Assembly (NCBI RefSeq): GCF_001638985.1
Contig: NW_017265187.1
Span: forward strand, 434,001 to 498,000
Direction of reading: 5' to 3'
From: Phycomyces blakesleeanus NRRL 1555(-)
Lineage: Eukaryota > Mucoromycota > Mucoromycetes > Mucorales > Phycomycetaceae
Length of the DNA stretch: 64,000 bases
The notes beneath the pieces were generated by a model that was given only the letters and a program-made list of their open reading frames with translations, did no database searches and was not told the DNA's origin. This document shows, piece by piece, positions 52,349-63,500 of this stretch (its first letter is position 1; each line of letters opens with the position of its first letter). A program made the position numbers and the translations under genes.

Positions 52349-53427
52349 TTTACTTATTTATTTAGCAGCAGAGTGGGGGGGTAAAATAAGGAAGTATCTC
52401 AAGAGTGAAGAGTATAAATTTTAAATGCTTTTTTTTTGGTTTCCTTCTTCTTTTCCTTGAGAATGGACAATGTAGCTTAATGTCTTAATGTAAGAAAATC
52501 AAATGAGTTCTTTCTAATTCCTTTCTTTCGGTATAACAAAAGGTCAATTCAAGACTTGACAGGCTAGCACATTCTTCTTTTTATTAAGTGAGAAGAAAAA
52601 AATGACAGGCTATGTACACCTTTTGCATTGCGTGTGACGTACGCTGGAATTTAATAATGGTGAGCTGCATATGCATTTAGAAAAAAGAAGGGCAATTTTT
52701 ACAGACATGCTAAAGTGACCAAATTTAAAAAATCAGGCTTGAAATCACCCATAATTGCTTTTTTATGATTACACGCGCATTTTTGGGGACCAGACTTTGT
52801 TAATTGTTAAATGGTCCAAAAAAAAGATAATTATAAAAATACAAAGAAAACTATTAGTAACAAATAGATATAAAGATAAAAGAAAAAAAATTATAAAGGG
52901 TAAAAGCTTAAATAGTGATAAATACAAAGATAAGTAGAAATGAAAAAAAAGCGTTGATGATCGAACTTAATATAAAAATACAGTCTAAGCTTAATATAAT
53001 AGATATTAGAGGATTTCAAAAGTCGTTTAAGCTTTTAAATGTAAGCTTTTTAGCTTTAAAGTATTAGCCAATAATATCCAAGAGTTGACAAGACTTTTTG
53101 AGTACCCCAATTTTAATTTTTTAATTCTTGTACTTTTACTACAACAATAAATATCATTATGTCTTATATTAAGATACAACTTTGTTTTAAGACATTAAGG
53201 GTGGACAGGTGAAAACATTTTTTTTTATTGTGGATTTGTCTAGGCCTTGCGCATTTTAGCATAGTGGCGACCTAAGAGAACTTCGGCAGAAGAAATAAGA
53301 GAAAAAACAGAAATATGACTGATAAAACTAGCTAAGGTGAAGAGAAAGAATAATACAGATTAAAATAAGAGAGACAGAGAGGAGGGGAGAAGACAGGACA
53401 AGGAGAGAAGACTGTAAGCAAGCTTAT
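52349..53427. other. Spacer between complex I gene and mobile-element cluster
   Basis: NDUFS1 promoter followed by AT-rich sequence. At 53198 the motif AGGGTGGACA preceded by TA matches the end of the MITE at 54606. The last 200 bp are the 3' flank of the LINE-ORF1-like gene. Confidence 0.45.
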
Positions 53428-54462
53428 TTATCCTATGACCATGGCAGTGGCAGTGTCAATGGCACTGGCTTGGGGGCCAGATGGAAGGTTTCGGTCTTCC
53501 AGATACTGCTCAAGGCAGACTGGAGGGAGGCGAAGAGAGCTACTTTCCACTGTACAAAAGTGCCTCATGACACTTTTGCCCAGTGGGGCAGGGAGGCAAA
53601 GACAGAGAGCGAGAAGACGTTGGTGGTGTAGCTTGTATGCAAGCTGTTGGCGTTCCTGCACAGGTTTGTGGGCATGTGCCGGATCAGCAATGATCCGATG
53701 GTCCAAGGGATCAAAATCTGTCTTCACAGACACGCCAATGTCTGCGAAGAGCTGGGTGATCTTGTCCTTGAAGTCGTTGTGCACAAGGAGGGAGAGAGTG
53801 CCGCGTTCTGGGAATGCAATGTCCAAGACACGGGACTGTTGGATCTTGAATGTTCTCAAGAGCTTTCGTACTTGGGAGTACTTGAGGTGGTGGCGGCAGA
53901 GCAGGTATACAAATGCATATGCAGATGGTCCACTTTCGGGTTGCAGGGCGCGGGTAGTTTGGGCAGTGGTGAGCTTGGGCTGGTTGGGTTTCTTCCCCAT
54001 CGCCTTCTTGGCAGCAGCCAAAAACGTGGTGGGTGAGGGTGTAGGGATGGTGACAGGACCATGTGCAGAGGCTTCCGCTGAGGAATTCTCAACAGGAGCA
54101 ATCTCTGTGGGCAGGAGAGTGGTGGTGGTGAAGGTTGAAGCCCCAGGTACTTGTATCTGAAGCTGGAGTTGGTTGTGTAGGAACTCTACATGCTCATTTG
54201 CGACGCGGAGCTCCTTGGTAAGAGCACTGTTCTATTCTTGAAGTGCAATTGAGTGTGCTGCAATTGCATCTCTCTTGCTAAGCAGAACTTTCTGCTGTTC
54301 TTCGTGTATGGCTGTGCGTGCAAGCACCTCGTCCAAAATGGCTTTTAGCCGAGTGTTCTCAGGGTCGCAAAACATTTGGTCAGCCAACGATTTTGCCAGC
54401 CTAGACTGTTGAGGAGGAACTGTTTTGAAGACGTTCGTGTTGGTGGATCCCTTTGGACTCAT
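53428..54462 (-). pseudogene. LINE ORF1 (gag-like) protein with in-frame stop
   Basis: One frame of 345 codons from ATG at 54462 to a stop at 53428, broken only by TAG at 54234-54232 after residue 76. Before the stop is a coiled-coil-like segment (ENTRLKAILDEVLARTAIHE); after it a Thr/Pro-rich linker and a folded domain (SAYAFVYLLCRHHLKYSQVR ... FPERGTLSLLVHNDF ... LPAPLGKSVMRHF). From memory this domain occurs in ORF1-like proteins of Mucoromycota non-LTR retrotransposons; I could not verify that. No endonuclease or reverse transcriptase follows within 1 kb downstream, so it is a solo copy. Readthrough of the TAG, or a start downstream of it, cannot be excluded. Confidence 0.55.
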
Positions 54463-54605
54463 GGCAACTTGGTAAAACAGAGGTTACTTAGGTCAGCAAA
54501 GTTGGCAGGACAGGGATGGGAGTGGATGCGTGGTTGATTGGTTGTTTTTGAGTAATGGGGTTTTTTAAGCAAAAATTAGCTTATACGAAAGAGTTATTAT
54601 CCATA

Positions 54606-54935
54606 AGGGTGGACAATAGGAATTTTTCTTGAAAAAATTCCATTTTTTTAATTCCTTCTAATCCAATAACATTGCAGAAAAAAAAGTCAAAAAAAAAATG
54701 AAAAAGTGGTAAAAAAGTGGTTATCTTTAGCGAATTTTTGAAAAAAAAATTATGAGATGCAACGCCTTGAACTTCATCATCTCTTTTTGGTAAAAGAATT
54801 CTTTTTTTTATAAAAAAAACCCACAAAAAAGTGGATCCTTTTAAAAAATTCCAAATATCTGAGTTTTATTTTTTTAACAAATACATTTACTCAAAGAAGA
54901 AGCGAATTTTCTAAAAAATTCCTATTGTCCACCCT
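54606..54935. mobile_element. 330-bp MITE with 22-bp inverted repeats
   Basis: Both ends carry AGGGTGGACAATAGGAATTT pointing inward (54606 onward on plus, 54935 backward on minus), identical over 22 bp, flanked by TA on each side (54604-54605 and 54936-54937). Internally it has poly-A/T tracts and shorter palindromes and no coding frame. The TA duplication and size fit a non-autonomous Tc1/mariner-type element; its ends differ from those of the element at 37690. Confidence 0.75.
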
Positions 54936-55011
54936 TATTGTAGACATAATGAGCATTAGTTGTTTGGAAAATCTTGGTAAATAAAATCATAGATGATAAG
55001 AGGATAATTCT

Positions 55012-55150
55012 GGTATTGTTGGCCAAGGCCGAAGGCTGAAGGCCTATACCTATTATTCGAAGAGACAGAGACTCGGCTATGTTACCATCAATTCTTTATT
55101 GAGACGAAAATTTTAAATAAAAGCTTGCTATTGCTATAATACTATTCTTT
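55012..55150 (+). repeat. DIRS left inverted terminal repeat
   Basis: Outer part GGTATTGTTGGCC...GAGACAGAGACT, inner part TGTTACCATCAATTC...ATAATACTATTC. The inner part matches the reverse complement of 59043-59112. Confidence 0.8.
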
Positions 55151-55206
55151 ATCATCTATTCGCGAGTGGTATATATTATAATAAGGAAGGGAAGGGAAGG
55201 GAGGGG

Positions 55207-55312
55207 ACAGCCAGAGTCTCTGTCTCTTCGAATAATAGGTATAGGCCTTTGGCCTTTGGCCTCGGCTAACAATACCATTATTCATCATTCGCCAGACACT
55301 CTGGCTGTGTGT
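55207..55312 (+). repeat. DIRS internal complementary region
   Basis: The first half (AGTCTCTGTCTCTTCGAATA...) is the reverse complement of the outer left repeat; the second half (AATACCATTATTCATCATTC...CTCTGGCTGTGT) resembles the reverse complement of the outer right repeat. It would template completion of the ends during circle formation. Confidence 0.75.
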
Positions 55313-55367
55313 CCAGATAACTGCTAGAAGAAGTCAAAGTTATGGTAGAGAAATTGCTAACAGTCTA

Positions 55368-56612
55368 TCATGACAAGTGGTAAAATGTGTCAAAAATGGC
55401 GGAGGAAGCCCATGAGCCGTGTACAAGAATATCTTCAACCAAAGCACCAGAAGCCAAAGCAAGAGTAGGTCCCAGAGCCCGGGCCTTGGGGAGGAGGGCA
55501 CCAGAAGGACTAGGGATCTTCTCTATGAGAAATTGAATATGCTTGGATATCCGTTCTGATTCAATAGGTCTATTGTAATTATGGACGTCACGTACTAATT
55601 GTTGCAAAGTCACCTGAGAGAGGACAGAGTGAGGCCAAATGCAGACTGAGAAGGCGATGTTGGACTTGTAGGCTAGATAGGTGGCAACGGGACAAAGTAA
55701 GGGGTCCTCATGAGGTTGAATGGCGACAACCCTTTTGATGCATCTACCTGAACGTTTTTCTTTGGAGGCAACAATGACCAAGCAAAGGATGCCATTGTCT
55801 CTTGATGTATGGTGGTCATCGACTCGTTCCAAATCAGTTGGACACATAAACTCACAAATGGCAAGAAGCCAGCACAACTTATGTGTGAGATCTATCGCAT
55901 TCATTGTGTCATTAGGACCAAGGTTATGAATGAACTGAATGACCAGGGCAATATCATATGTTGGATAGTGGAAAGACAGTAGGTTTTGTTCGTTGAGTAC
56001 AGAAAAGAATTCAATGTAGGTAGAGTCTTTGATAATAAAATCTTTATCCGAGTACAAATCAAGAATGACGGAGTGGTAGGCTTGACAAGTGGATGCTTTC
56101 CATTTCAAATGGGTAGCATCATAGGCCAGATAGTTGACTATATGAACGGGATTAGAAATGAAAGGGCTGACGTTGTGGTGGTGTGCCCAGTCGATGTAAG
56201 TGTGTTGAATACAGTTATAGGATCGTCGGAAGTGGTTGCAATCGCAGTTGAGAATGATGGTGTTGGCATTGTCATCGAATCCTTGGTCTTCTAACCTGCG
56301 TAATTTATGTCCCACACAATCATGTTCCAGTGTGGGTTCTTCAGAATAACATGGTTGGTGCAGCCTGGTGCGGGAAGGACCAGGTGACAAGGGATAGAGA
56401 TTGGTGGGCGGGACGACAGCTGGAGGAGGAGAGGATACCAGAGGGTGCTCGACCAGTTGTGCATTATCAACGTAGCAGGAACCTTCTCTCGTTGTAGTTT
56501 CTGCAGTATGTGGAGAAGTATGTTCCATGGTGGACAAAGATATAGCCGAGGCCAGGTCGTCTAAGGTACAGAAAATGCGTCCATCACAAATGCTTGCAGA
56601 TCCCATTTCCAT
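55368..56612 (-). CDS. DIRS tyrosine recombinase ORF
   Basis: 414-codon frame. The N-terminal 90 residues are low-complexity; from about residue 115 a SAM-like core-binding domain (FRRSYNCIQHTYIDWAHHHN) precedes the catalytic domain. The C-terminal block PKARALGPTLALASG ... HGSWASSAIFDTFY supplies the expected Arg, His/Trp and the nucleophile Tyr of the recombinase family. An upstream Arg should sit near LCWLLAICEFMCPTDL, where the usual Arg seems replaced or shifted, so activity is doubtful. The enzyme integrates the circular DNA copy in place of a DDE integrase. Downstream of RT in the same orientation. Confidence 0.75.
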   Translation of the reverse strand: MEMGSASICDGRIFCTLDDLASAISLSTMEHTSPHTAETTTREGSCYVDNAQLVEHPLVSSPPPAVVPPTNLYPLSPGPSRTRLHQPCYSEEPTLEHDCVGHKLRRLEDQGFDDNANTIILNCDCNHFRRSYNCIQHTYIDWAHHHNVSPFISNPVHIVNYLAYDATHLKWKASTCQAYHSVILDLYSDKDFIIKDSTYIEFFSVLNEQNLLSFHYPTYDIALVIQFIHNLGPNDTMNAIDLTHKLCWLLAICEFMCPTDLERVDDHHTSRDNGILCLVIVASKEKRSGRCIKRVVAIQPHEDPLLCPVATYLAYKSNIAFSVCIWPHSVLSQVTLQQLVRDVHNYNRPIESERISKHIQFLIEKIPSPSGALLPKARALGPTLALASGALVEDILVHGSWASSAIFDTFYHLS

Positions 56613-56985
56613 GTCATGTACATTGGAAGCTGGGTGTTCAAACTCAATGCGAATCAGTCAATGTGGTGGGAACCCCACAGTGAGTCCAAGTGCTGAAAGA
56701 ATGTTGGACAAATACTCCACTCCAGCTGTGAGAGGGAGGGTTGGCAGGGTTCAAGGGCAAGGGAATGTATGCCAGGCGGACATGGGTGCCAGTGACAAGA
56801 CATTGCTTCCACATGTCCGTGGCCAGATTCATGAGTTTGGCAGACTGGGTTCCTCAAAAATGATGGACATAGGCAATCGTGGTCATGTTGTCACAGTAGA
56901 TGCGAAGGGCTTTCCCTTGAAGGGGTGGAAGCTTGGTGGCAAAGGCAATGATCAGCAATTTGAGGTAGTTGATGTGCTCGGTTTA

Positions 56986-58150
56986 TTAGTCTGTGGTCCA
57001 TGTGCCAGACAGGACAGTATTGTCATACACAATGCCCCAACCGGTCTCCAAGGCATCAGTGTACACTTCGACTTGAGGTACTTCTGAGAGGAACAAGTGT
57101 CCATTCCATGCCTTCAGCTGGTCGATCCACCACAAAAGTTCCTGCCAAGCCATGGAAGAGAGGTGTATTGGACTGGTCCATTGCAATCCGCGGTACAAGG
57201 CTTGATTGCGTATGGATATCAGTTGCCAGGTTTGCAGACATGTGGGAAGGACTGCCAAAGTGGTTGCATGGGCCTTGCTGATAAACGAGGAAAGCTGACT
57301 CAAGGTGATTGTTGGGTTGTGGAGAAGGCGAGATGCTTCTCTTGGGATATCTCTCAACTTGGAGCGAGGGATGATTAGTGTCATATTCTTGCTGTTGATC
57401 ACAAATCCTAGGTGCTCTAAGGAGATTGAGGGAGTTAGATGAGATTTGGTCGCTTTGATCAAGAAACCTAGTGACTGTAATTTGTTCACTACTCACTGTG
57501 TGTGCTGCAGGGACAGTGTTGGGGATCAGACAATCACAATCAAGTCGTTGAGGTAAGCCAACAGACGAATCTCCTGTCGCCGTGCCCAATGAAGTACTGG
57601 GCAAACCATCTTCATAAATACCAATAGGGCAAGGGCAGGCCAAATGGCAAAACGCAGAACTGGTAAATGTGACCTTTCCAGGAGAACTGAAGATACTTGC
57701 AAGAGGACTTGGCGATCAGAATGTGCAGAAAAGCATCTTGCAGGTCGACACTGGTGAGGTAGTCGCCAAGCTGGATCAACTGGCAGACGTGCTTGATGGA
57801 TTCCATCTTGAAAGATTGTTTCGGGATGTACTGATTGAGTGGTTGTAGGTTGAGAACAGACCGGAGGTCGCCTGTCTTCTTTGGAATTGTGAAGATGCAC
57901 AAATGAAACCCTGGTTTGTGTACTTCCTTGATGGCTTTCTTGCACAGAAGGGACATGATCTCCTGTTCAAGCACATTGCTGTCCATCCGGTTGTGGTTTG
58001 TCAATGGTCCGGACAAGGAGATGGGTGACAGACAAGTGAAAGAGATGTCGTACCCTTGTTTGACAGTGCATCAAACCCAGTGTTCGTTTGTGAGTTTGGT
58101 CCATGCGTTGCAAAATAGTTGAAGGCGCCCACCTACTGTGGTATATTGGT
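56986..58150 (-). pseudogene. DIRS reverse transcriptase/RNase H (broken)
   Basis: RT blocks are spread over different frames: KKTGDLRSVLNLQPLNQYIP and LTSVDLQDAFLHI with LPFGL in one (57612-58016), then the active-site loop YLND (57544-57555) in another, then LEHLGFVINSKNMTLIIP and an RNase H start VEVYTDALETGWGI (56986-57489). The canonical YLDD/YVDD has become YLND, removing a metal-binding Asp. In-frame stops occur at 58071-58073 and 57526-57528, and there is a frameshift between the LPFGL and YLND blocks (about 57600-57650). Confidence 0.8.
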
Positions 58151-58321
58151 TGTCTGAGACTTGGACAGCTGTGGGCAACTGTGAAAAAACTTCTTCGAGT
58201 TGTGGGGACAGGAAGATTGCTGGTAAGATGGGACTGGGATAGCAGAAGTTGGGTCAGATTGAGTGGGTTTGTTGGTCTAGTTTGATTGGCCAGTGCGTTT
58301 TCCCTTTCTCATTTGGGAAGG

Positions 58322-59026
58322 TCATGTGGCGTCATGCAAAGCATGCTGGAGCTTAGTTTGTTCCACAATTCGTTGAGAGTCGAGAAGTGGTTTGGGCTCT
58401 AAGGCAGAGTTGGTGACAATTAGTGTGATAGGTAGATTGACATCTAGGCAGATATTATCACTACGCATCTGGGTGACAACAGAGGCAAGATCTGATAGTA
58501 ATTCATGCATAGTGTTGACAAAACCCAACGCCTGTGTAACCTGGATAGATCCTTCCACAAGTACATCATGTACGAATAGGTCAATGGAATGGGTGAGACC
58601 AGATAGGCAGAACTGAATTTCAGCGAGTTGAGCATCAGTACGTTTAGTGTGAGTTCTCATGCCACTGTAGTTGAGAACAGGGGCTTGGTACTGACAAAGT
58701 ACATTTTGTGGGCAGTTAAGGAGGAATCAGCAGCGAGAGGCTTTGTCCAAGGGTTGCCTGAAGAAGTCGCATTCTATCTTGGGTATGACTTTAATAAGTT
58801 TGGGGAAGGGAGTGAGATCAGATGCAATAGGTCGTTTGACAATATGGTTGGTAGGTAGCATTATGTCGTCTATATCAGCAGGAGAACCATCAAGGGTCAC
58901 AGGAGAAGCAGCAGAACATGCTTCCAAAGCTTCCATGTGGGCGAGGAGAGCTTGTAAAGTGTTGTGGATATCATTTGTCACAACTTGGATCTTTGATAAA
59001 GTCAAGTGGTTGAATATCAGGAGCAA
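58322..59026 (-). pseudogene. DIRS gag-like region (broken)
   Basis: Two partial frames (58727-59026 and 58322-58660) lie between the right terminal repeat and RT. The first contains ASDLTPFPKLIKVIPKIECDFF, the second a helical segment. Position and style fit the poorly conserved DIRS gag; it is interrupted by stops. Confidence 0.5.
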
Positions 59027-59042
59027 AAGAAAAGATGATACA

Positions 59043-59152
59043 AAATAGTATTATAGCAATAATAAGCTTTTATTTAAAATTTTTGGCTAAATAAAGAATT
59101 GATGGTAACACAGCCAGAGTCTCTGGTGAATGAAGAATAATTATACAATACT
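59043..59152 (-). repeat. DIRS right inverted terminal repeat
   Basis: Inner portion complementary to 55080-55149; outer portion ends CTCTGGTGAATGAAGAATAATTATACAAT, partly complementary to the internal region at 55207-55312. Confidence 0.75.
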
Positions 59153-60517
59153 GGCTATTTACTATAAAATTTTAGCAATTATATTATTGTAAATAATAGT
59201 ATTTTTAGAGAAAGTGTATGATCATTAACTAGGATACTATTGTCTGATAATGAAAGTTATATTGCATGAGAGCACATTTGTTTTGCCATTAATGAGATAA
59301 TTGAGAGAAGTACAGCCTTGTTCATTCATATAAATAAGACTAGAAGAATATAGTCTCTAATCTTTACTTTCTTAATCTTACTCTTACAAACACTCTTACA
59401 AATACTCTCACAAACATGAGTTCATAAACAAGATATGTTTATATATATATAATACATGTAATACATTTAGGTTAATAAAGAAAAATACAGGTGCTACTAC
59501 TCACAAATCGCAGATATAATGGAGTAAGGATGATGTAAATAGTGGGTCTTCATCTGAAGAACTTCTTATAATTTGGCTCTTGGATGAATCAAACTATGCA
59601 TAGTGGAAGGGTGGGAAATCTCAAGAACGAACAAAAGAAACCTTCTGCTCAGAAATTAAAGCATTCTTTAAAGAGAATAGAATAAGAGCTCAAAATAATA
59701 ATGACATTTGCGTAAAAATTCAGAATTCTCAAAACATATACAAATTTCTTTATAACACAGAAGAGATAATTAAAAAGATCATATTTGTTAATGACATATC
59801 AGAAGCAATTATTGAAGCAATAATACAAGATATATACATATATTCTAAATATAAATGAATAATAAATAATAAGTATTAATCAATATATATAATATTCTGA
59901 GACAAACAAGATCAAAAAGCGATTAAAGTATTACCACAACTTGTATGAGATCATGTACTCAAGGCCATCAACAATCTCTTCTGCTGAGATGAGCTCAGAA
60001 GACAACACAGACATAGAAGCAGTTCTGCTCCTACAGGGTCCTCCTGGTGTTGGTGTGCCAAGAGATGTACAGTGGTCCCTCAATAATTTCAAGACCTAGG
60101 GAAGGCCAGGTGCCTTGAAATTAGTGAAGAGTGAAATTAACGAGTTTGGAATATATATTTTCTACTATACCACCAGAGATTTTTGTTATCATTTTGGGTG
60201 AAAATTGGCACCTAAGCAATATGATTGGCTTAGAGGCCAAAATATTGTAATTTGTTTTCGTACTCAATTTTTTTCATCCAAATAAAGGATAAAATTAAGT
60301 TCAGTACTACTTGTGGGCTTTTAAAGTAAGAAAAAAAACTGTTAGGGAAGTCAGAAAGTGTTTAAGTGAGACAAAGGATTTATTAAGGAAAGTTGGGGGT
60401 TGGTTTGAGTAACCAAAAAATGACTTCACAGAAATTACGCAAAAAAATTGATGTTGAGAAGAAGAAAACAGAATGTTCAAATAATAATTATAATAATAAT
60501 AAAGAAGTAGCATCATT
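59153..60517. other. Decayed repeat sequence between DIRS element and transposase
   Basis: Contains the DNA-binding fragment at 59529-59858 and, at 60068, TA followed by CAGTGGTCCCTCAATAATTT, which looks like one end of a pogo/Tigger-type element. No opposite end was found. Confidence 0.4.
59529..59858 (+). pseudogene. Fragment of a transposon-type DNA-binding domain
   Basis: A 110-codon frame broken by one TAG at 59601-59603 reads SSSEELLIIWLLDESNYA, stop, WKGGKSQERTKETFCSEIKAFF, then KENRIRAQNNNDICVKIQN. The W-[RK]-G-G-K pattern followed by a long helix resembles a Myb/SANT-like N-terminal domain that I recall from repetitive proteins in Mucoromycota genomes. No start, no downstream catalytic part. 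Low-confidence family call. Confidence 0.35.
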
Positions 60518-63500
60518 TTATTCATCAAAAAGAATATTATTGAAAATGAACCAGTAGGAACCAAACTTGCTCAAATTTACAATGTAAAATGGGCTGCAGA
60601 AAATGTGTAAATCTAACTTACAAACAAGATTCATGTTAGCAACATCAGAATGCTCACCTGTCATTACAGCCTTGGCATAGTTATTGTTTCTGTCATTATC
60701 CGTACGAGGAACAATGCTAAGAAACTTAACAACAGAGCCTGAGACAAGTCCTATACGAGGGCGAGAGATTGGATCATCTTTAAAAACAAACGCGCCAAAA
60801 CTGTTGTTTTGGATGGCGTCATCTTCAATATCTCCAGTGTTGTTGTTGTCCTTTAGCTCTCTCGAGCCGCCAAAGAAGGTGTAATAGAACAAAGATTCAT
60901 TGTTGTCCTTAATGAACCTCTCTATTCCAGTTCCAGACTTCTCTTGGTTGCCAAAGCTATTAATCCACGACCCGCCATCAATTACATGTTGCAATGCTAC
61001 CTGCTTTGCAAACTTTAGGCAAACATCCCTGGAAGTGTTTTGGCAATTCGTATGAAACAGATGTTTGCGAATGTGCTTATTGAACTGTTCGCCCTTTTCT
61101 GTTTCATAATTGAGGGCTGGGCCAAAAACGAATTATATCTTCCTTGAGATGTGTCAAGTAATGAACTTTCGGCTTGGTGCAATATGCCTTGTGGAGCTCA
61201 TTCTTGGTTTCTTTATTGTAGTCAAACAATGCTCTGATCAAGCGCTTCACTGCATTATCTACTCTGATAATATAGTTATCAAAGTCTGATGTCACCTGAC
61301 AAACGAATACCAGAGAACACAATCGGCCAAGTTCAACAAAGCATGGTATTACAAGGTCTAGCTCATGATTTCCAGAGAATTCTGTAATCAGAATTACAGG
61401 AAGTATTTGAAGCAGAACCTTGAAATCTCTACTGACGAATGAACCACTATGTCTCAAGTTTTGGGTGAACTTTCTTGATAGACCAGTTGATCACGTGTAA
61501 TCTGTCAAGAATTCTGAAAGTCTTGCTATTGTGGCTGTGTCATTCTTAAGCACGACCTTAACCAAGTCAATCACCATATACTTTGCAACACCAAGAAGTA
61601 TTGTGTGGAGGATTTCGACTGGTGTATTCTTTTCTGGATCAAACGACTGCAATTCTAATAAGCAGCCAGTCAAACAATCTCTAAAGCTTATCTTGTTTGC
61701 AGGCGTGTTCATTCCAATTTTCGGAGCATTTGGGATCTCAGTGTCTCTGCCAGGTGACGAGTTCGCAAGAACATAGTGCTCTTGAGTTCGTCTCTCATGG
61801 CACTCACAGAAGTAGGACAAGTCCTTCACAAAGTCTTTTGCATGTCTAAGTTCGATGTAGCATCTTCTGCAAGGAAATGTGGTGGGCGGCCCAAGCAATC
61901 CGCAAAGTTCCAAATGACATGGCATGTCAGTCTCAATCCAAAGGATGGGAGCAACAACCAGAACATACTCATTGTCTTCAGCAGAGAACATTTTTACACC
62001 TTTCTCAAGTTTCTTAAAGTCATCAACGATTGCTGGCAGAAGAGACATACCATTTGCACCATCTTTCTTAGGGATTGTAGAAAGAAACTGGATGTTTGCT
62101 ATCGAATTTCGATCCTTAAAAGGCAAGGCAGCGCATCTCATTAACCAGCTTTCAAACGGATTGTACTGCTTTGAACGATTGCCAGAAGTGTCATCTGTAA
62201 AAAGGATGATTGAAACAATCCTAACTTTGTAAAATACTGCATCGCAATCTACATTACCTGGCAAAACAGAAAGAGGCATAGGCTTCTTCATTGGATGAAC
62301 TCCAAAAAGAAGAAAGTCATGAGCAGGACTCAATCTGGTAAGGCTACTTGAGATACTATAGTAGTGATCTCTTTCAACAGGAGTGGTGTCAACGTGAGAG
62401 ATCTGCTCTACTCTAAGATTGGTAACAGCAACCTCAACTCCATAGCATATAATCGAAATCGCTCTGATCAGATACCCTCTTGCAAAAATGTTTTTATTTG
62501 CCATGTGGAATGATTCAACCAAAAAGCAGATGCTGCAATCGTTTGTCTTCAAGTAAATGATGTTTCCAAACCAGATATCTATACCATTTACAGTGTGCAT
62601 AGGCTGCTGAAAGAGATGGTGTGTTCTCCACTTTTCACCTTGTTCCAAACAGATTAATTGGTTTGGGGTACGATCGGGCATGGACGAGATCAACTTGTAT
62701 TTCTTTGGGTTTGCCATAAGAAATCTCAAGTGGTTGGATGGAAGGTTAATGTGGGTAAATGCGTTCCAGTTTGATCCAGATACTGATATTCTTTGTGAAG
62801 GAAAGACAGGCATCTTGGACTTCTTTCTTGCCTGATAATTTAAAAGAGCATCCAAACAAGGTAACTTAAATGTTCTTCCTATGAGAGTTTCTTGCTGAAT
62901 CTTAATGATCAAGTTCATCGCAAGCAGTATCTTCTTCAACATTTGCTGGGAGATCATGTCATTATCCCCATTGATAAAAGCAAAAAGGGTCATAGTTTGA
63001 AGATCGCAAAAAGGATAACAGCTTGTAGAGTCATTTACAGTGCCAATTGTCTCAAAGACTTCTTCCGGGATCTCAGAGTCATCATCAGTCATTGATACCT
63101 CATCAGCAGCAGCAGCAGAAGAAAACATGTCAGAGAACGCGTTGAAAACTGGATTACTGTTCATTTCAATATCAAAGAAATTATTGACAATATCGTTTTC
63201 CTCGTCTACAATATTGTCTTCTTCATCCCCAATACTGGAGGAGTCATCTTCGTCACTCAAGTAATCAAATGCATTAGCATCCAGAATAGTGTTCTCGACT
63301 ATCAATTCGACCTGCTCGGGTTTGTTGAGTACAGTATTGGTTGCCATTTGATTACTTATATGGTGAACCTTCGAATGCCTTTTCAGTAACCAAGGCTTTT
63401 CGAACTCTTTTTTGCATTCAGAGCAGGTAAAAACACCTGAATTGATGCTAAAGTTAAGTTTGCCTTGCCTTTTAGGGGGGCGAGTCTTAACGATTTTATA

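Larger units (their letters stand above)
55012..59152 (-). mobile_element. DIRS-type tyrosine-recombinase retrotransposon (decayed)
   Basis: About 4.1 kb read on the minus strand as terminal repeat, gag, RT/RNase H, tyrosine recombinase, internal complementary region, terminal repeat. The ends are inverted repeats (inner core TGTTACCATCAATTCTTTAT in both), and the internal region at 55207-55312 contains sequence complementary to the outer parts of both ends. This arrangement is specific to DIRS elements, which replicate through a circular intermediate and insert by recombinase without target duplication. Several stops and frameshifts in the genes mean it is dead. Confidence 0.85.

Noticed and set aside
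53435..54160. 241-codon plus-strand frame
   Set aside because: Antisense to the ORF1-like gene; composition mirrors it and no family resemblance was seen.
56527..57087. 186-codon plus-strand frame within the DIRS element
   Set aside because: Antisense to the RT-to-recombinase stretch; no recognisable domain.
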